Below, one piece after another: positions 1 to 8,841 of a stretch of 41,716 nucleotides of DNA (positions within the stretch are counted from its first letter, which is position 1; every line of letters begins with the position of its first letter). A model generated the notes under the pieces. It did no database searches, was not told the DNA's origin, and worked only from the letters and a program-made list of their open reading frames with translations. The stretch covers positions 1 through 41,716 of the forward strand of contig JAFASY010000042.1 of the NCBI GenBank assembly GCA_019244235.1. Direction: 5' to 3'. A program made the position numbers and the translations under genes. This stretch comes from Chroococcidiopsidaceae cyanobacterium CP_BM_ER_R8_30 (GTDB taxonomy: Bacteria > Cyanobacteriota > Cyanobacteriia > Cyanobacteriales > Chroococcidiopsidaceae).

Positions 1-370
1 TAGTTGCAGAGTTAGTAGTTTCATGCAGCACAATGATGCTTTGATTGTACAGAGATATGCCATTGACATCATTGGTATACCGTTCCCCATAATTAGTCGG
101 GTGTACCCAAGCAATTTTATAATTAGGTCTATATTTCAATACATTCTTTGCTGTTCTAACTGAAGCCCTGCGCGAACGTTGAGGGTGAGTGACTCTTCCC
201 ACTGGAAAATGAGCGTTGGGGAATTGATTCCAGGTCAGGGTTGCCGGATTCGGTGCTACTATTGTTGTCTGTGGCTTTTCCGGTTTTCCCCCAAGCGCTA
301 TAACTGCCATTACAGCCAATGACAGCAGCAGCATAAGTAATGCTCTAATCGTCCAAACCTTGCTACTCAT
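1..370 (-). CDS. N-acetylmuramoyl-L-alanine amidase (N-terminal part, cut by window edge)
   Basis: The minus-strand frame is open from an ATG at 370 to the window edge (123 codons). It begins with a short basic stretch and a hydrophobic segment at residues 8-27, fitting a signal or membrane anchor for export to the periplasm. The visible end reads NGISLYNQSIIVLHETTNSA, which matches the start of the zinc amidase_2/PGRP fold; the His in VLHET is the first expected zinc ligand. Such enzymes cut the amide bond between muramic acid and the stem peptide of peptidoglycan. The preceding NYKIAWVHPTNYGERY stretch is also typical of cyanobacterial members. The catalytic core lies outside the window, so activity cannot be judged. 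Confidence 0.75.
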   Translation of the reverse strand, partial: MSSKVWTIRALLMLLLSLAVMAVIALGGKPEKPQTTIVAPNPATLTWNQFPNAHFPVGRVTHPQRSRRASVRTAKNVLKYRPNYKIAWVHPTNYGERYTNDVNGISLYNQSIIVLHETTNSAT

Positions 371-523
371 TTCTCAAGGCTGGTAAAACTCTTACCGGAG
401 GCATTTTTTGCGTTGTAACCTCATTCAGCGATATTATGACCTATTTCTGCAAACATGTGCCAAAACCTAGAAGCAGGTATTGCCCTAGAGCTTAGACATA
501 CAGCAAACCATCTTGCCTGAAAA

Positions 524-1054
524 ATGAACCAAGAGCCCACCCGTGATAGTCCTAGTCCCTTTACTCAAGTCCATTTTGACTTTGATCGCCTGCCCTACCT
601 CACTAGTCCTTGGCAAAAGCTCAATCTGCATGGAGTGGCTCTGGGGCTGATTCATTTGCCACCTAATGAGGGTTATACCTTCACCCACAGCCACGCTGAG
701 CAGGAAGAAGTTTACATTGTAGTTGAAGGGAAAGGACTGATGATAGTTGATGGGGAATTATTAAAACTGGAGCGGGGTGACATTGTCAGGGTTGCCCCAA
801 CCGCGAAGAGAGCCTTGAAAGCCTCAGAGGATAATAGCTTGTTTGCTATCTGTGCTGGTGGAGTTGCAGCAGGTTATCCCAAACAACCCAGCTCACGCTA
901 CCTAATAGACGACGGAATCCCCCACTACAACGATATTCCACCCTGGTATCAGGACAATCCAGAGATTGCGCAGCGGAATGCCCAACTTCAAGCAAGGATG
1001 TTAAGGGCGCAGGCTAAACGAGCCAAGCTCGAAGCTGATACCAACTCTGTGTGA
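524..1054 (+). CDS. Cupin-fold protein (cupin_2), 176 aa
   Basis: A single cupin barrel spans about residues 35-115. Motif 1 is visible as HSHAEQEEVYIVVEGKG, with candidate metal ligands H55, H57 and E61. Motif 2 (GDIVRVAPTAKRAL, about residues 85-98) has Arg or Lys where the usual last metal-binding His would be, so a normal four-ligand metal centre is doubtful. The C-terminus from about residue 140 is a charged helix rich in Gln, Arg and Ala. No substrate can be named. It lies 28 bp upstream of the methyltransferase start on the same strand, so cotranscription is possible. The ATG at 524 has no strong Shine-Dalgarno sequence, but no better start precedes the cupin fold. Confidence 0.8.
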   Translation: MNQEPTRDSPSPFTQVHFDFDRLPYLTSPWQKLNLHGVALGLIHLPPNEGYTFTHSHAEQEEVYIVVEGKGLMIVDGELLKLERGDIVRVAPTAKRALKASEDNSLFAICAGGVAAGYPKQPSSRYLIDDGIPHYNDIPPWYQDNPEIAQRNAQLQARMLRAQAKRAKLEADTNSV

Positions 1055-1082
1055 AATTGCTGTTTTGAGGAAGGCGTATTTA

Positions 1083-1958
1083 ATGGTAGTACAAGTGCAA
1101 CTTGAACAAGGGGAAGCGCATCTGGCATGGCAGTCAGAGGATGGGCAATCCTTACTCTATCACAGCGACAGCTTAGAGGTCATGGCGTCGCTACCAGCTG
1201 AAACCGTAGACTGCATTTGGACCGATCCACCGTACAATCTCTCCAACGACGGTATCACTTGTGTTGCAGGGCGAATGGTCAAGGTGAATAAGGGCGAGTG
1301 GGATAAGAGCCGTGGGGCGGAGCTAGACCACGAGTTCAATAAGACGTGGCTCGCTGCTTGTTATCGACTCCTCAAGCCGACTGGAACTATTTGGGTGACT
1401 GGCACATTACATGTGTATCCGTCAGTTGGATTTGCCATGCAGCAATTAGGCTTTCGTATCCTCAACGACATTATTTGGGAAAAACCTGCCCCGCCTCCCA
1501 ATCTGGGTTGCCGATGCTTTACTCACTCGACAGAACTCATATTTTGGGCAACAAAAGCGCAGAAAGGTAAAGACCGCTACACATTCAACTATAAGGATAT
1601 GAAATCCGAGAATGACGACAAGCAGATGAAAAACCTGTGGAGAATGCCTGCTCCTAGCAATGATGAGAAACGCTACGGCAAGCATCCAACCCAGAAGCCC
1701 ATTGGGCTTGTTGCCCGATGTTTGCGAGCCAGCACTCTTCCAGGTGACTTGGTTTTCGATCCGTTCTCTGGTTCATCTACAACTGGGGTTGCAGCTTTGG
1801 CATTGGGTCGCCGCTTCATTGGGTGCGAAGCAAATAAGGAATATATTGAGCTTTCGCGCAGGCGTCTTACAAATTCGTTTGACATGGAGGCTCAAGTTGT
1901 ACCAAATACAACAAAGCAGCTGCAACTGTGGCACGAGCGGAAGCGCATCAAAGAATAA
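1083..1958 (+). CDS. Solitary DNA methyltransferase, beta class, likely N6-adenine
   Basis: The protein (291 aa) carries DPPYN at residues 48-52 (catalytic motif IV) near the N-terminus and FDPFSGSSTTG around residue 224-234 (AdoMet-binding motif I) near the C-terminus. This order defines beta-class DNA methyltransferases, and DPPY most often means m6A, though m4C is not excluded. HPTQKP just before motif I is the usual motif X. The target-recognition region lies between. I chose the ATG at 1083 because GAGGAAGG sits about 10 nt upstream; a TTG at 1065 would add six residues. No restriction endonuclease gene is adjacent, so it looks like an orphan enzyme for regulation, a phage-type modification gene or half of a decayed system. 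The target site cannot be read from sequence. Confidence 0.9.
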   Translation: MVVQVQLEQGEAHLAWQSEDGQSLLYHSDSLEVMASLPAETVDCIWTDPPYNLSNDGITCVAGRMVKVNKGEWDKSRGAELDHEFNKTWLAACYRLLKPTGTIWVTGTLHVYPSVGFAMQQLGFRILNDIIWEKPAPPPNLGCRCFTHSTELIFWATKAQKGKDRYTFNYKDMKSENDDKQMKNLWRMPAPSNDEKRYGKHPTQKPIGLVARCLRASTLPGDLVFDPFSGSSTTGVAALALGRRFIGCEANKEYIELSRRRLTNSFDMEAQVVPNTTKQLQLWHERKRIKE

Positions 1959-1996
1959 CCTTACCTTGCTTGTAGGTCAAGATTTAGGGTGGTACG

Positions 1997-2067
1997 TGAT
2001 ACAAGATTGATACAAGTTTTTACCTGCGTCAATGGCTATAATCGATCTACTGATACCCATTTGATAC
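1997..2067. repeat. Two pairs of TGATAC hexamers, 11 bp apart
   Basis: TGATAC starts at 1997, 2008, 2051 and 2062. Within each pair the spacing is 11 bp, about one helical turn, so the boxes would lie on one face of the DNA. The block sits between the methyltransferase stop and tRNA-Lys. It could be a binding-site array or leftover coding repeats from a lost gene; no protein can be assigned. Confidence 0.45.
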
Positions 2068-2196
2068 CTAAAAGAGAAGAATTAGGGATTTAGATAAAAA
2101 AATACCTTTATCAGGCACAGAAAAAACCTAAACAGGTCCAAACTTGCTTAGAAGAGACTCTAAAGCCCTTTTGAATGGAGAGCTAAAAGTGACTTA

Positions 2197-2268
2197 TGGG
2201 TCGCCCGGGATTCGAACCCGGAACTAATCGGTTAAAAGCCGAGTACTCTACCGTTGAGTTAGCGACCC
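2197..2268 (-). tRNA. trnK: tRNA-Lys (anticodon UUU)
   Basis: A complete 72-nt cloverleaf reads on the minus strand: seven-pair acceptor stem GGGTCGC/GCGACCC, D-arm with AACGGTAGA, anticodon loop CTTTTAA (anticodon TTT), T-arm with GGTTCGAATCC and discriminator A. CCA is not encoded. The sequence closely resembles plastid trnK exons but has no intron here. Its 3' end faces the methyltransferase, a common insertion position for integrative elements, but no second copy of the tRNA 3' end was seen in the window. Confidence 0.97.
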
Positions 2269-2392
2269 AAAATTTGCATTTTTTTGATGCGTTTTCCACT
2301 GTAGCACAAGTTTCAAAAAGTTGGGAAATAATCTGAAAACTTGCACTTTAGCAGGAGTGGCTGACAACCAGCTCCTGGTTCTTTGACCGTCT

Positions 2393-2422
2393 AAAAAACT
2401 AGAGTGGGATAGGTATTATCCC
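2393..2422 (-). terminator. Intrinsic terminator of pdhA
   Basis: On the minus strand, 40 nt past the pdhA stop, GGGATA pairs with TATCCC over a five-base loop (2406-2422) and is followed after seven bases by six T residues (2393-2398). The stem is short but placement and the T-run fit factor-independent termination before tRNA-Lys. Confidence 0.55.
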
Positions 2423-2462
2423 AACTGTTATTAGACAAGGAGATGGCATTCCACAGATAGCT

Positions 2463-3497
2463 TCACTCATCCTCAGCAAACACGAAGCGATGTAGCTCAC
2501 TCGGATCGGGTTCTGGACTGCTTTCTGCTACCTTAACTGCTTCGTCTATGACTGCTTGAATTTTACGCTCAATCGCCTTTAATTCTTCCTGATCTGCTAA
2601 GTTCTGCTCAATGAGGTACGCCGCAAATTTTTTAATGGGGTCACGAGCGAACCAAAGTTCTTTCTCGGCTTTGGCACGTAATGTGTCTGGATCAGCTAAC
2701 GAATGACCGCGAAAACGGTAAGTCAAAGCTTCAATTAGAGTCGGACCTTCACCAGATCGAGCTCTCTCTACCGCTTCAGTAGCTGCTGCTCTGACTGCTA
2801 ACACATCCATTCCATCTACCTCTACTCCTGCCATGCCAAACACACTAGCTTTCTTGTAGATTTCTGGCTGAGAGGTTGCACGTTCGTGAGCCATGCCAAT
2901 TGCCCACTTATTATTCTCTACAACATAAATAATTGGCAATTTCCAAAGTGCTGCCATGTTCAAGCATTCAAAAAACTGACCGTTGTTGGCAGCGCCATCA
3001 CCAAAAAAACAAGCAGTTACCTGGTCGGCAGTTTCATCTCCTAATGCTTCACGGCGATATTTAGTTTGAAAAGCTGCACCAGTGGCAACAGGAATCCCCT
3101 CAGCGACAAAAGCATAGCCCCCAAGCAGACGATGCTCAGCCGAAAACATATGCATAGAGCCGCCACGTCCTTTACTACAACCCGTAGCTTTGCCGAATAA
3201 CTCTGCCATCACTTCTTTGGCAGGTACACCTGCACTTAAGGCATGAACATGGTCGCGATACGTACTGCAAACATAATCCTCACCTGGACGCATCGCCTGA
3301 ATAACGCCAGTCGAAACAGCCTCTTGACCATTGTATAAATGGACGAATCCGAACATTTTGCCGAGGTAGTACATTTCAGCGCACTTGTCTTCAAAAAAGC
3401 GCCCTAAAACCATGTCTTCGTACAAGCACAACCCCTCGGCTTTAGTGATTTGAACCTGAGCTGCCTGAAAACCCGGTAATATCCGTTCCTGAACCAT
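2463..3497 (-). CDS. pdhA: Pyruvate dehydrogenase E1 component, alpha subunit
   Basis: The 344-residue protein is the alpha subunit of the thiamine-diphosphate E1 enzyme that decarboxylates pyruvate and feeds the acetyl group to E2 lipoamide, in the cytoplasm. The cofactor motif is visible as [12 protein letters not shown] near residue 168, ending in the ENNKWAIGM stretch. The active-site loop region [12 protein letters not shown] follows near residue 265, and [12 protein letters not shown] is the other family signature. Length fits plastid/cyanobacterial E1-alpha. AAGGAAAA lies 5-10 nt upstream of the ATG. The beta subunit is not adjacent, as is usual for cyanobacterial pdhA and pdhB. It is transcribed divergently from ftn2 over a 308-bp spacer. 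Confidence 0.95.
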   Translation of the reverse strand: MVQERILPGFQAAQVQITKAEGLCLYEDMVLGRFFEDKCAEMYYLGKMFGFVHLYNGQEAVSTGVIQAMRPGEDYVCSTYRDHVHALSAGVPAKEVMAELFGKATGCSKGRGGSMHMFSAEHRLLGGYAFVAEGIPVATGAAFQTKYRREALGDETADQVTACFFGDGAANNGQFFECLNMAALWKLPIIYVVENNKWAIGMAHERATSQPEIYKKASVFGMAGVEVDGMDVLAVRAAATEAVERARSGEGPTLIEALTYRFRGHSLADPDTLRAKAEKELWFARDPIKKFAAYLIEQNLADQEELKAIERKIQAVIDEAVKVAESSPEPDPSELHRFVFAEDE

Positions 3498-3805
3498 AAA
3501 ATTTTCCTTTACTTGTTAGGCTTGCCAAAGTCAACGTTTTCCCACAAGGAAACCTTCGGGAACTGCGTTGCCTTTGTCAATTTCAGAATAATCACAAGAT
3601 GACCTGATTTCAAGAGAATTGATTGCTGTAGCCAACAGGCAACTACTAAATCTAGATTGTAAAGCCAATAATCTTTACAAGAGATACTAATCTTAATTAC
3701 TAAAGATAGTAGCTTTTAGTTAAAAAATACACGTTATGATAAATTCAGCCCGAAGATTAAAGACAAACAGTCAATTTTGTTATAAGAGCGATGGGGACGT
3801 AGATT
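3498..3805. promoter_or_regulatory. Divergent promoter region between pdhA and ftn2
   Basis: This AT-rich 308-bp spacer holds the outward promoters of pdhA (minus) and ftn2 (plus). No ORF, RNA gene or convincing palindrome was found in it. No specific -10 or -35 box can be assigned with confidence. Confidence 0.4.
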
Positions 3806-6085
3806 GTGCGAATTCCGCTCGATTACTACCGGATTTTAGGGCTGCCAGTTCAGGCAAGTCAGGAACAGTTACAGCAGGCTTATCGTGATCGCATCGTACA
3901 GTTGCCACGCCAGGAGTATTCCGACGCAGCAGTTGCGGCTCGCAAGCAACTCCTAGAAGCTGCTTATGCAGTGCTGTCCGACCCTAACAAACGCGCCTAC
4001 TACGATACCAGCTATCTCGCCCACACCTATAAGTCTGAGACTCAAGGGTTTGCGGGATCTACCTCCAACTTTCCTGAGCCAACTCAAAATCTCACCGAGG
4101 GCAAAGCTGGAGAATCCCCTGCACTGCTCCAAGTTGCCTTTGACCCCCATACTCCAAGTATTGAAATACCAGACGAGCAATGGGGGAGTGCCTTACTGAT
4201 TTTGCAAGAGCTAGGGGAATACGAACTTGTATTGCAGCTAGGGCTCCCTTACCTCAACGGTCGCCATGTTAGCCCAGAAGCTGGAGCCCCAAATACACCC
4301 GATCCAGTGAGGTCAGATATTGCGCTGACTGTAGCCCTTGCCCAGTTAGAACTAGGTCGTGAGCGATGGCAGCAAGGTAGATATGAAGATGCGGCTGCCT
4401 CGCTAGAAGCTGGACGAGAAATGCTGTTACGCGAAGGGCTATTTCCTAACATCCAAACTGAAATTCAGGCAGATCTTTACAAATTGCGTCCCTATCGGAT
4501 TCTGGAGCTACTGGCACAACCTGAAGAGAATGTCAAAGAAAGACGTCAAGGTTTGCAGCTCTTGCAGAAGCTCCTACAGGCACGTGGTGGAATTGACGGT
4601 ACGGGAGAAGATGGATCTGGTTTAAGCATGGATGACTTTCTCCGCTTCATCCAGCAATTGCGGAGCTACCTGACAGTAGCAGAGCAACAAAATTTGTTTG
4701 AGCCCTATCAGCGTTCCTCTGCTGTGACTGCATATCTGGTTGCATATGGGTTAATGGCACAGGGATTTGCTCAACGGCTACCGGCCTCAATTACCAGGGC
4801 GCAGTTGCTGTTGCTGCGTCTAGGTAGGCACCAAGATTTGCATTTAGAACAGGCAGTTTGTTCATTGTTACTAGGTCAGACACAACAAGCAAATAGTGCC
4901 TTAGAGTTGAGTCAGGAGTATGAAACTTTAGCCTTTATTCGAGAACATTCACAAGATTCTCCAGATCTGCTACCGGGGCTGTGTCTCTATGGGGAACGTT
5001 GGTTACAAACCGAAGTGTTCCCTCACTTCCGGGATCTCAAGCAGCAACAGGCTTCCCTCAAAGACTACTTCGCAGATGAGCAGGTGCAATCCTATTTGGA
5101 GGCACTGCCACCAGTGAATAGCCTAGAAGTACCACCGTCTGCTGATAGCAACGCATCAGGTTTGTTGACCCAGTCTAGTACTCGTAGTCTCAGACAGCAG
5201 ACGCAAGAGAAGGCAAAAGGTATTCAGTCTCCCAATCCATCCATGATGTCTGCCACCACCATCTTGAGTACTAATTCAGATGGTTCTGTCATCCCCACCG
5301 CAGCACGCTCTTCGGGAGCTACCACCACTCACCGTCAGACGAATATACCTAACGCGACTACTAAGAATCGTCAACTACGGCAGTCAAAGCGACAAAGACG
5401 CAGCAACCAAGGTCCAACGGCAAATGGTCAAACGTTACCTCATCGCTGGGTTAGGATGTCTAGCAGGGATTTGAGACAGGTTCTAGCAGTCCAGCGAGTG
5501 CAGCTCCTAACTTTGCTAGCGATTGTTGGGGTTCTAGGTATGGTTGTATTAGGGTTTCTGGTCAAGCAATCCTTCAGAGCTACATCCGTATCCTTACAGA
5601 AACAGTCGCCGCAGGGATTGTCGCAAACGAGTCAGATCAATCAACCGCCACCATCTCCTATCCCCAAACCAAGCACCAGCCCGCCCCCCACTACTAGTCC
5701 GCTTACGCAAGAACAAGCTCAAGCAGTTATTCAAACTTGGCTATCTACAAAAGCTGCAGCTCTTGGTCCAAAACATGTTGATGGGCTAAAGCAGATTCTC
5801 GTTGAGCCAGCTTTATCTAAGTGGCAACAACTCGTACAAAATGCTAAGGCTGATAACCATTACCTACAGTACAACGAGCATGGTCTGAAAATTAACTCTA
5901 TTAATGTAAGCCGAACCAATCCCAACCGAGCAGAGGTAGAAGCCACTGTTAATGAAGTGGCACAAGTGTATAGAAATGGTAAACTCGACCGGATTTCCTC
6001 CTACGATAAAAGTCTGCATGTCAAATATCATTTTATTCACCAAGATAATCAGTGGCGGATCGATGACATGAGGCTTCTGAATTAG
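3806..6085 (+). CDS. ftn2: Cell division protein Ftn2/ZipN (ARC6 homologue)
   Basis: This is the cyanobacterial counterpart of plastid ARC6, which tethers FtsZ filaments to the inner membrane and helps assemble the divisome. Order of parts in 759 aa: a J-like domain at about 1-70 (PLDYYRILGLP to DPNKRAYYD), a long helical repeat region to about 430, a low-complexity Ser/Thr/Gln linker to about 545, one membrane segment at about 563-585 (LLTLLAIVGVLGMVVLGFLV), a Pro-rich spacer, and a C-terminal IMS/DUF4101 domain from about 635. The J domain lacks the HPD tripeptide needed to stimulate DnaK, as in this family. The start is GTG at 3806. A strong terminator follows the stop. Confidence 0.93.
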   Translation: MRIPLDYYRILGLPVQASQEQLQQAYRDRIVQLPRQEYSDAAVAARKQLLEAAYAVLSDPNKRAYYDTSYLAHTYKSETQGFAGSTSNFPEPTQNLTEGKAGESPALLQVAFDPHTPSIEIPDEQWGSALLILQELGEYELVLQLGLPYLNGRHVSPEAGAPNTPDPVRSDIALTVALAQLELGRERWQQGRYEDAAASLEAGREMLLREGLFPNIQTEIQADLYKLRPYRILELLAQPEENVKERRQGLQLLQKLLQARGGIDGTGEDGSGLSMDDFLRFIQQLRSYLTVAEQQNLFEPYQRSSAVTAYLVAYGLMAQGFAQRLPASITRAQLLLLRLGRHQDLHLEQAVCSLLLGQTQQANSALELSQEYETLAFIREHSQDSPDLLPGLCLYGERWLQTEVFPHFRDLKQQQASLKDYFADEQVQSYLEALPPVNSLEVPPSADSNASGLLTQSSTRSLRQQTQEKAKGIQSPNPSMMSATTILSTNSDGSVIPTAARSSGATTTHRQTNIPNATTKNRQLRQSKRQRRSNQGPTANGQTLPHRWVRMSSRDLRQVLAVQRVQLLTLLAIVGVLGMVVLGFLVKQSFRATSVSLQKQSPQGLSQTSQINQPPPSPIPKPSTSPPPTTSPLTQEQAQAVIQTWLSTKAAALGPKHVDGLKQILVEPALSKWQQLVQNAKADNHYLQYNEHGLKINSINVSRTNPNRAEVEATVNEVAQVYRNGKLDRISSYDKSLHVKYHFIHQDNQWRIDDMRLLN

Positions 6086-6099
6086 TAGACAACCCTTTC

Positions 6100-6140
6100 A
6101 AGCTAGTCTCGGCGATCACTGAGATTGCCTAGCTTTTTTT
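6100..6140 (+). terminator. Intrinsic terminator of ftn2
   Basis: AAGCTAG (6100-6106) pairs with CTAGCTT (6129-6135), with an inner TCTC/GAGA helix, and the arm runs straight into a T-tract ending at 6140. It lies 14 bp after the ftn2 stop. Confidence 0.85.
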
Positions 6141-6608
6141 GTTTCCTCTTTAACACTCTTCCAGTCCAGTGGGAATTCTTGCTTCCACTCCCCCTCTGCT
6201 TACGGTTGAGATCGCAACCTTATTGGTTGTTTAGCTAAATTCAAAATCCACCTTTTGTCATGAAATTTTGACATTTTGATCCCCAGATGGATGAAAACTC
6301 GTGAAGTGAATGAAAACAAACTAAGCACCCCCTTGATCCCAGCCATATTTTTATTGCTTAATATTAATTAATAAAGCGATCCCCAAGATCCGAAGACATG
6401 CACCTTTTTTGCATGTATAGAGGCTGGTACGGTTTCCTACCTGCCTTTTACCTAGAGGCTACTAGCCGCTAGATAAGAGCCTTGATATCTTCATGATTCA
6501 AGTATAAAAAGTGATAGGAACTGTACACTGGGGTTTGTTGCAATCTGAACGGAGTCTATTGTCTGAAGAAAACCAATTTACCGTTCAACTATATCGGAGG
6601 CCACATTC
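6141..6608 (+). promoter_or_regulatory. Long leader/promoter region of the DUF4912 gene with a 7-bp inverted repeat
   Basis: This 468-bp gene-free stretch contains ACATGCA (6396-6402) and TGCATGT (6410-6416) around a seven-base T-rich loop, a perfect inverted repeat that could be an operator or an RNA hairpin. A smaller CAACC/GGTTG hairpin lies at 6215-6229. A strong ribosome site, CGGAGG, precedes the ATG at 6609. No ORF was credible. Confidence 0.45.
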
Positions 6609-7853
6609 ATGGCAAAAGAACGACCACCGCTGGAGGAGATGACGTTGCGGCAACTACGTCGGGTTGCTAGTGAGTATGGCGTCTCCCGCTACAGCCGTAT
6701 GCGTAAGTCGCAACTTTTGGCGTCAATCCAAGAAGTTGAGCGCAGCAAAGTTTCTTTTAATCCAACTCGTGTACTGGAGGCACAGGAAGCAGTGGAAGCA
6801 GCTAAATTTGAACTAGGTCAAGAAGACCGCAACGGCAGCTTTCTCACCGATGTTGATGAAGGGCTGGCTGAGCTGCCAGCAGGTTATGGTGAGAGCCGGA
6901 TTGTCCTCATGCCACGAGATCCGCAGTGGGCTTACACATATTGGGACGTACCAAACGAACACAAGGAATATCTGCGGCAACAGGGTGGACAACAGGTGGC
7001 ACTACGGATTTACGATGTCACCGACATTAACCTGGATTATCAGAGTCCGCACAGCCTGCAAGAATATCCTTGTGATGAACTAGCGCGGGAATGGTATTTA
7101 CCGCTCCCAGTTAGTGATCGCGACTATGTCGTTGATATTGGCTACCGCTGTGCAGATGGTCGCTGGCTGATTTTAGCTCGTTCTGCCCCAGTTCACGTTC
7201 CTCCTGTCTATCCGTCTGATTGGATTGAGGACTACTTCATCACTGTCAACTTTGATGAGAACTTGCAGGGTAAAACCGTAGCTGAACTTGTTCCACCCGC
7301 TAAGCGGACGGCAGCAGCAACCAATGGAGCCTACAGCACCAGTAACCCAATTTACGACGAGATCTTCGGTATGGCTCAAGCTACAGAGGCACAACGGGTA
7401 GCTGGTTCTCTGTACGGTTCTATGCAGCAAGCGCCGATCCACGAACAGGCAATCAGCTCCTATGTCTTCCCCTCTGGGGTAGGTATGTGGGCAGTGCCGA
7501 CAGTATCTGGTCTTACCATGTCAGGTGTGGGAATGTCAGGTGTTGGCTTCTCTGGCTCTCTGCCGCCAATTCGCCCTCGTCAATTCTGGTTAATTGCTGA
7601 TGCGGAACTGATTGTCTATGGGGCAACAGAGCCAGATGCAAATGTCACGATTGGGGGACGCCCAATTAAGCTTAACCCGGACGGCACTTTCCGCTTCCAA
7701 ATGTCGTTCCAGGACGGTCTGATTGACTATCCAATCCTGGCTGTAGCAGCAGATGGCGAACAAACCCGCTCCATCCACATGAAGTTTAACCGCGAGACTC
7801 CTTCACGTCATACAAACACGAAGGAAGAAGCGGTGCAAGAGTGGCTGATGTAA
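6609..7853 (+). CDS. DUF4912 protein with N-terminal Rho-N/SAP-like segment
   Basis: Residues about 8-45 (MTLRQLRRVASEYGVSRYSR, then MRKSQLLASIQEV) form the short helix-extended-helix typical of Rho-N/SAP-like nucleic-acid-binding modules. DUF4912 follows from about residue 95 (RIVLMPRDPQWAYTYWDVP) to about 200. A Gly/Met/Ser linker with MSGVGMSGVGFSGS (near 300) leads to a C-terminal beta-rich segment containing FWLIADAELIVYGATEP and GGRPIKLNPDGTF. There is no signal peptide. The function of these proteins is not established; the basic N-terminus suggests nucleic-acid contact. It has its own leader and terminator, so it is monocistronic. Confidence 0.85.
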   Translation: MAKERPPLEEMTLRQLRRVASEYGVSRYSRMRKSQLLASIQEVERSKVSFNPTRVLEAQEAVEAAKFELGQEDRNGSFLTDVDEGLAELPAGYGESRIVLMPRDPQWAYTYWDVPNEHKEYLRQQGGQQVALRIYDVTDINLDYQSPHSLQEYPCDELAREWYLPLPVSDRDYVVDIGYRCADGRWLILARSAPVHVPPVYPSDWIEDYFITVNFDENLQGKTVAELVPPAKRTAAATNGAYSTSNPIYDEIFGMAQATEAQRVAGSLYGSMQQAPIHEQAISSYVFPSGVGMWAVPTVSGLTMSGVGMSGVGFSGSLPPIRPRQFWLIADAELIVYGATEPDANVTIGGRPIKLNPDGTFRFQMSFQDGLIDYPILAVAADGEQTRSIHMKFNRETPSRHTNTKEEAVQEWLM

Positions 7854-7903
7854 TTTTTGATTATGTTTATCTGCTTTCCATCAGCTAAAACCTAAATTTT
7901 CTT

Positions 7904-7931
7904 CCCCTGGCAACTGCTGGGGGCTTTTTTT
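7904..7931 (+). terminator. Intrinsic terminator after the DUF4912 gene
   Basis: CCCCTGGC (7904-7911) pairs with GCTGGGGG (7916-7923), including two G-U pairs, over the loop AACT, and is followed by seven T residues (7925-7931). Confidence 0.85.
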
Positions 7932-7981
7932 CACCCTCAGCTAGACTGGTGACATCCTCAATTGTTAAACTATTGGGCTTG

Positions 7982-8833
7982 ATGAAAATTGGTGTTGTAG
8001 GGCTTGGGCTGATTGGCGGTTCACTAGGGTTAGATTTACGCTCCCAGGGGCATCAAGTCTTAGGGATGAGTCGGCGCGAAGAAACTTGTGCCGAGGCGAT
8101 CGCTCGCGGGGTGGTGGATGATGCCAGCGTTAATCCTGCTTTGTTGACAGCGGCGGAGGTTGTGTTTATTTGTACGCCTTTAGCAGCGATCACTCCCACA
8201 GTAGAGCAACTCATTCCCTATCTGACTCCCGCCACGGTTTTAACTGATGTGGGTTCAGTTAAAACACCAGTGGTTGAGGCAATAGCTCCTCTATGGTCAA
8301 ATTTTGTCGGTGGGCATCCCATGGCGGGAAAGGCAGACAGTGGTATTGCTGCAGCTGAGCTAGCTTTATTTGCGTCTCGACCATATGTGCTAACTCCAGT
8401 GGCAACGACCCCAATCCAAGCTGTAGCAGTAGTAGAGGAAATTGCGCGATCGCTTCGAGCCGTTGTCTATCATTGTCAACCAGAGGAACATGACCGAGCT
8501 GTAAGCTGGATTTCCCATTTACCAGTTATGGTGAGTGCCGGGTTGATTGCTGCCTGTATGAGTGAAACTAACTCAGGTGTTTTAGCATTAGCACAAAAGC
8601 TAGCTAGTTCTGGTTTTCAGGATACTAGTCGTGTAGGGGGCGGCAGTCCTGAGTTAGGGGTGATGATGGCGCGCTATAACAAACGAGAGTTACTGCGATC
8701 GCTCCAACAGTACCGCCACAATATAGAAGCATTAATTGACCTAATAGAGCAAGAAGACTGGATTGCCTTAGAACAACAGTTAGAGTTAACCCAGATGGCG
8801 CGGCATCAGTTCAATGTCAAGAACGGGGTGTAG
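7982..8833 (+). CDS. tyrA: Prephenate/arogenate dehydrogenase
   Basis: TyrA catalyses the oxidative decarboxylation leading to tyrosine; cyanobacterial enzymes usually act on arogenate with NADP. The protein (283 aa) starts with MKIGVVGLGLIGGSLG, whose GLGLIG is the dinucleotide fold at residues 7-12. VGGHPMAGKADSGI near residue 111 is the family signature with the catalytic-region His, and the HDRAVSWISHLPVM helix follows near 170. I chose the ATG at 7982; a GTG at 7949 would add eleven residues that do not fit the family and would lie just after the upstream terminator. The gene converges on the 2-oxoglutarate decarboxylase gene with only 8 bp between stops. Confidence 0.93.
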   Translation: MKIGVVGLGLIGGSLGLDLRSQGHQVLGMSRREETCAEAIARGVVDDASVNPALLTAAEVVFICTPLAAITPTVEQLIPYLTPATVLTDVGSVKTPVVEAIAPLWSNFVGGHPMAGKADSGIAAAELALFASRPYVLTPVATTPIQAVAVVEEIARSLRAVVYHCQPEEHDRAVSWISHLPVMVSAGLIAACMSETNSGVLALAQKLASSGFQDTSRVGGGSPELGVMMARYNKRELLRSLQQYRHNIEALIDLIEQEDWIALEQQLELTQMARHQFNVKNGV

Positions 8834-8841
8834 GAAAGACG

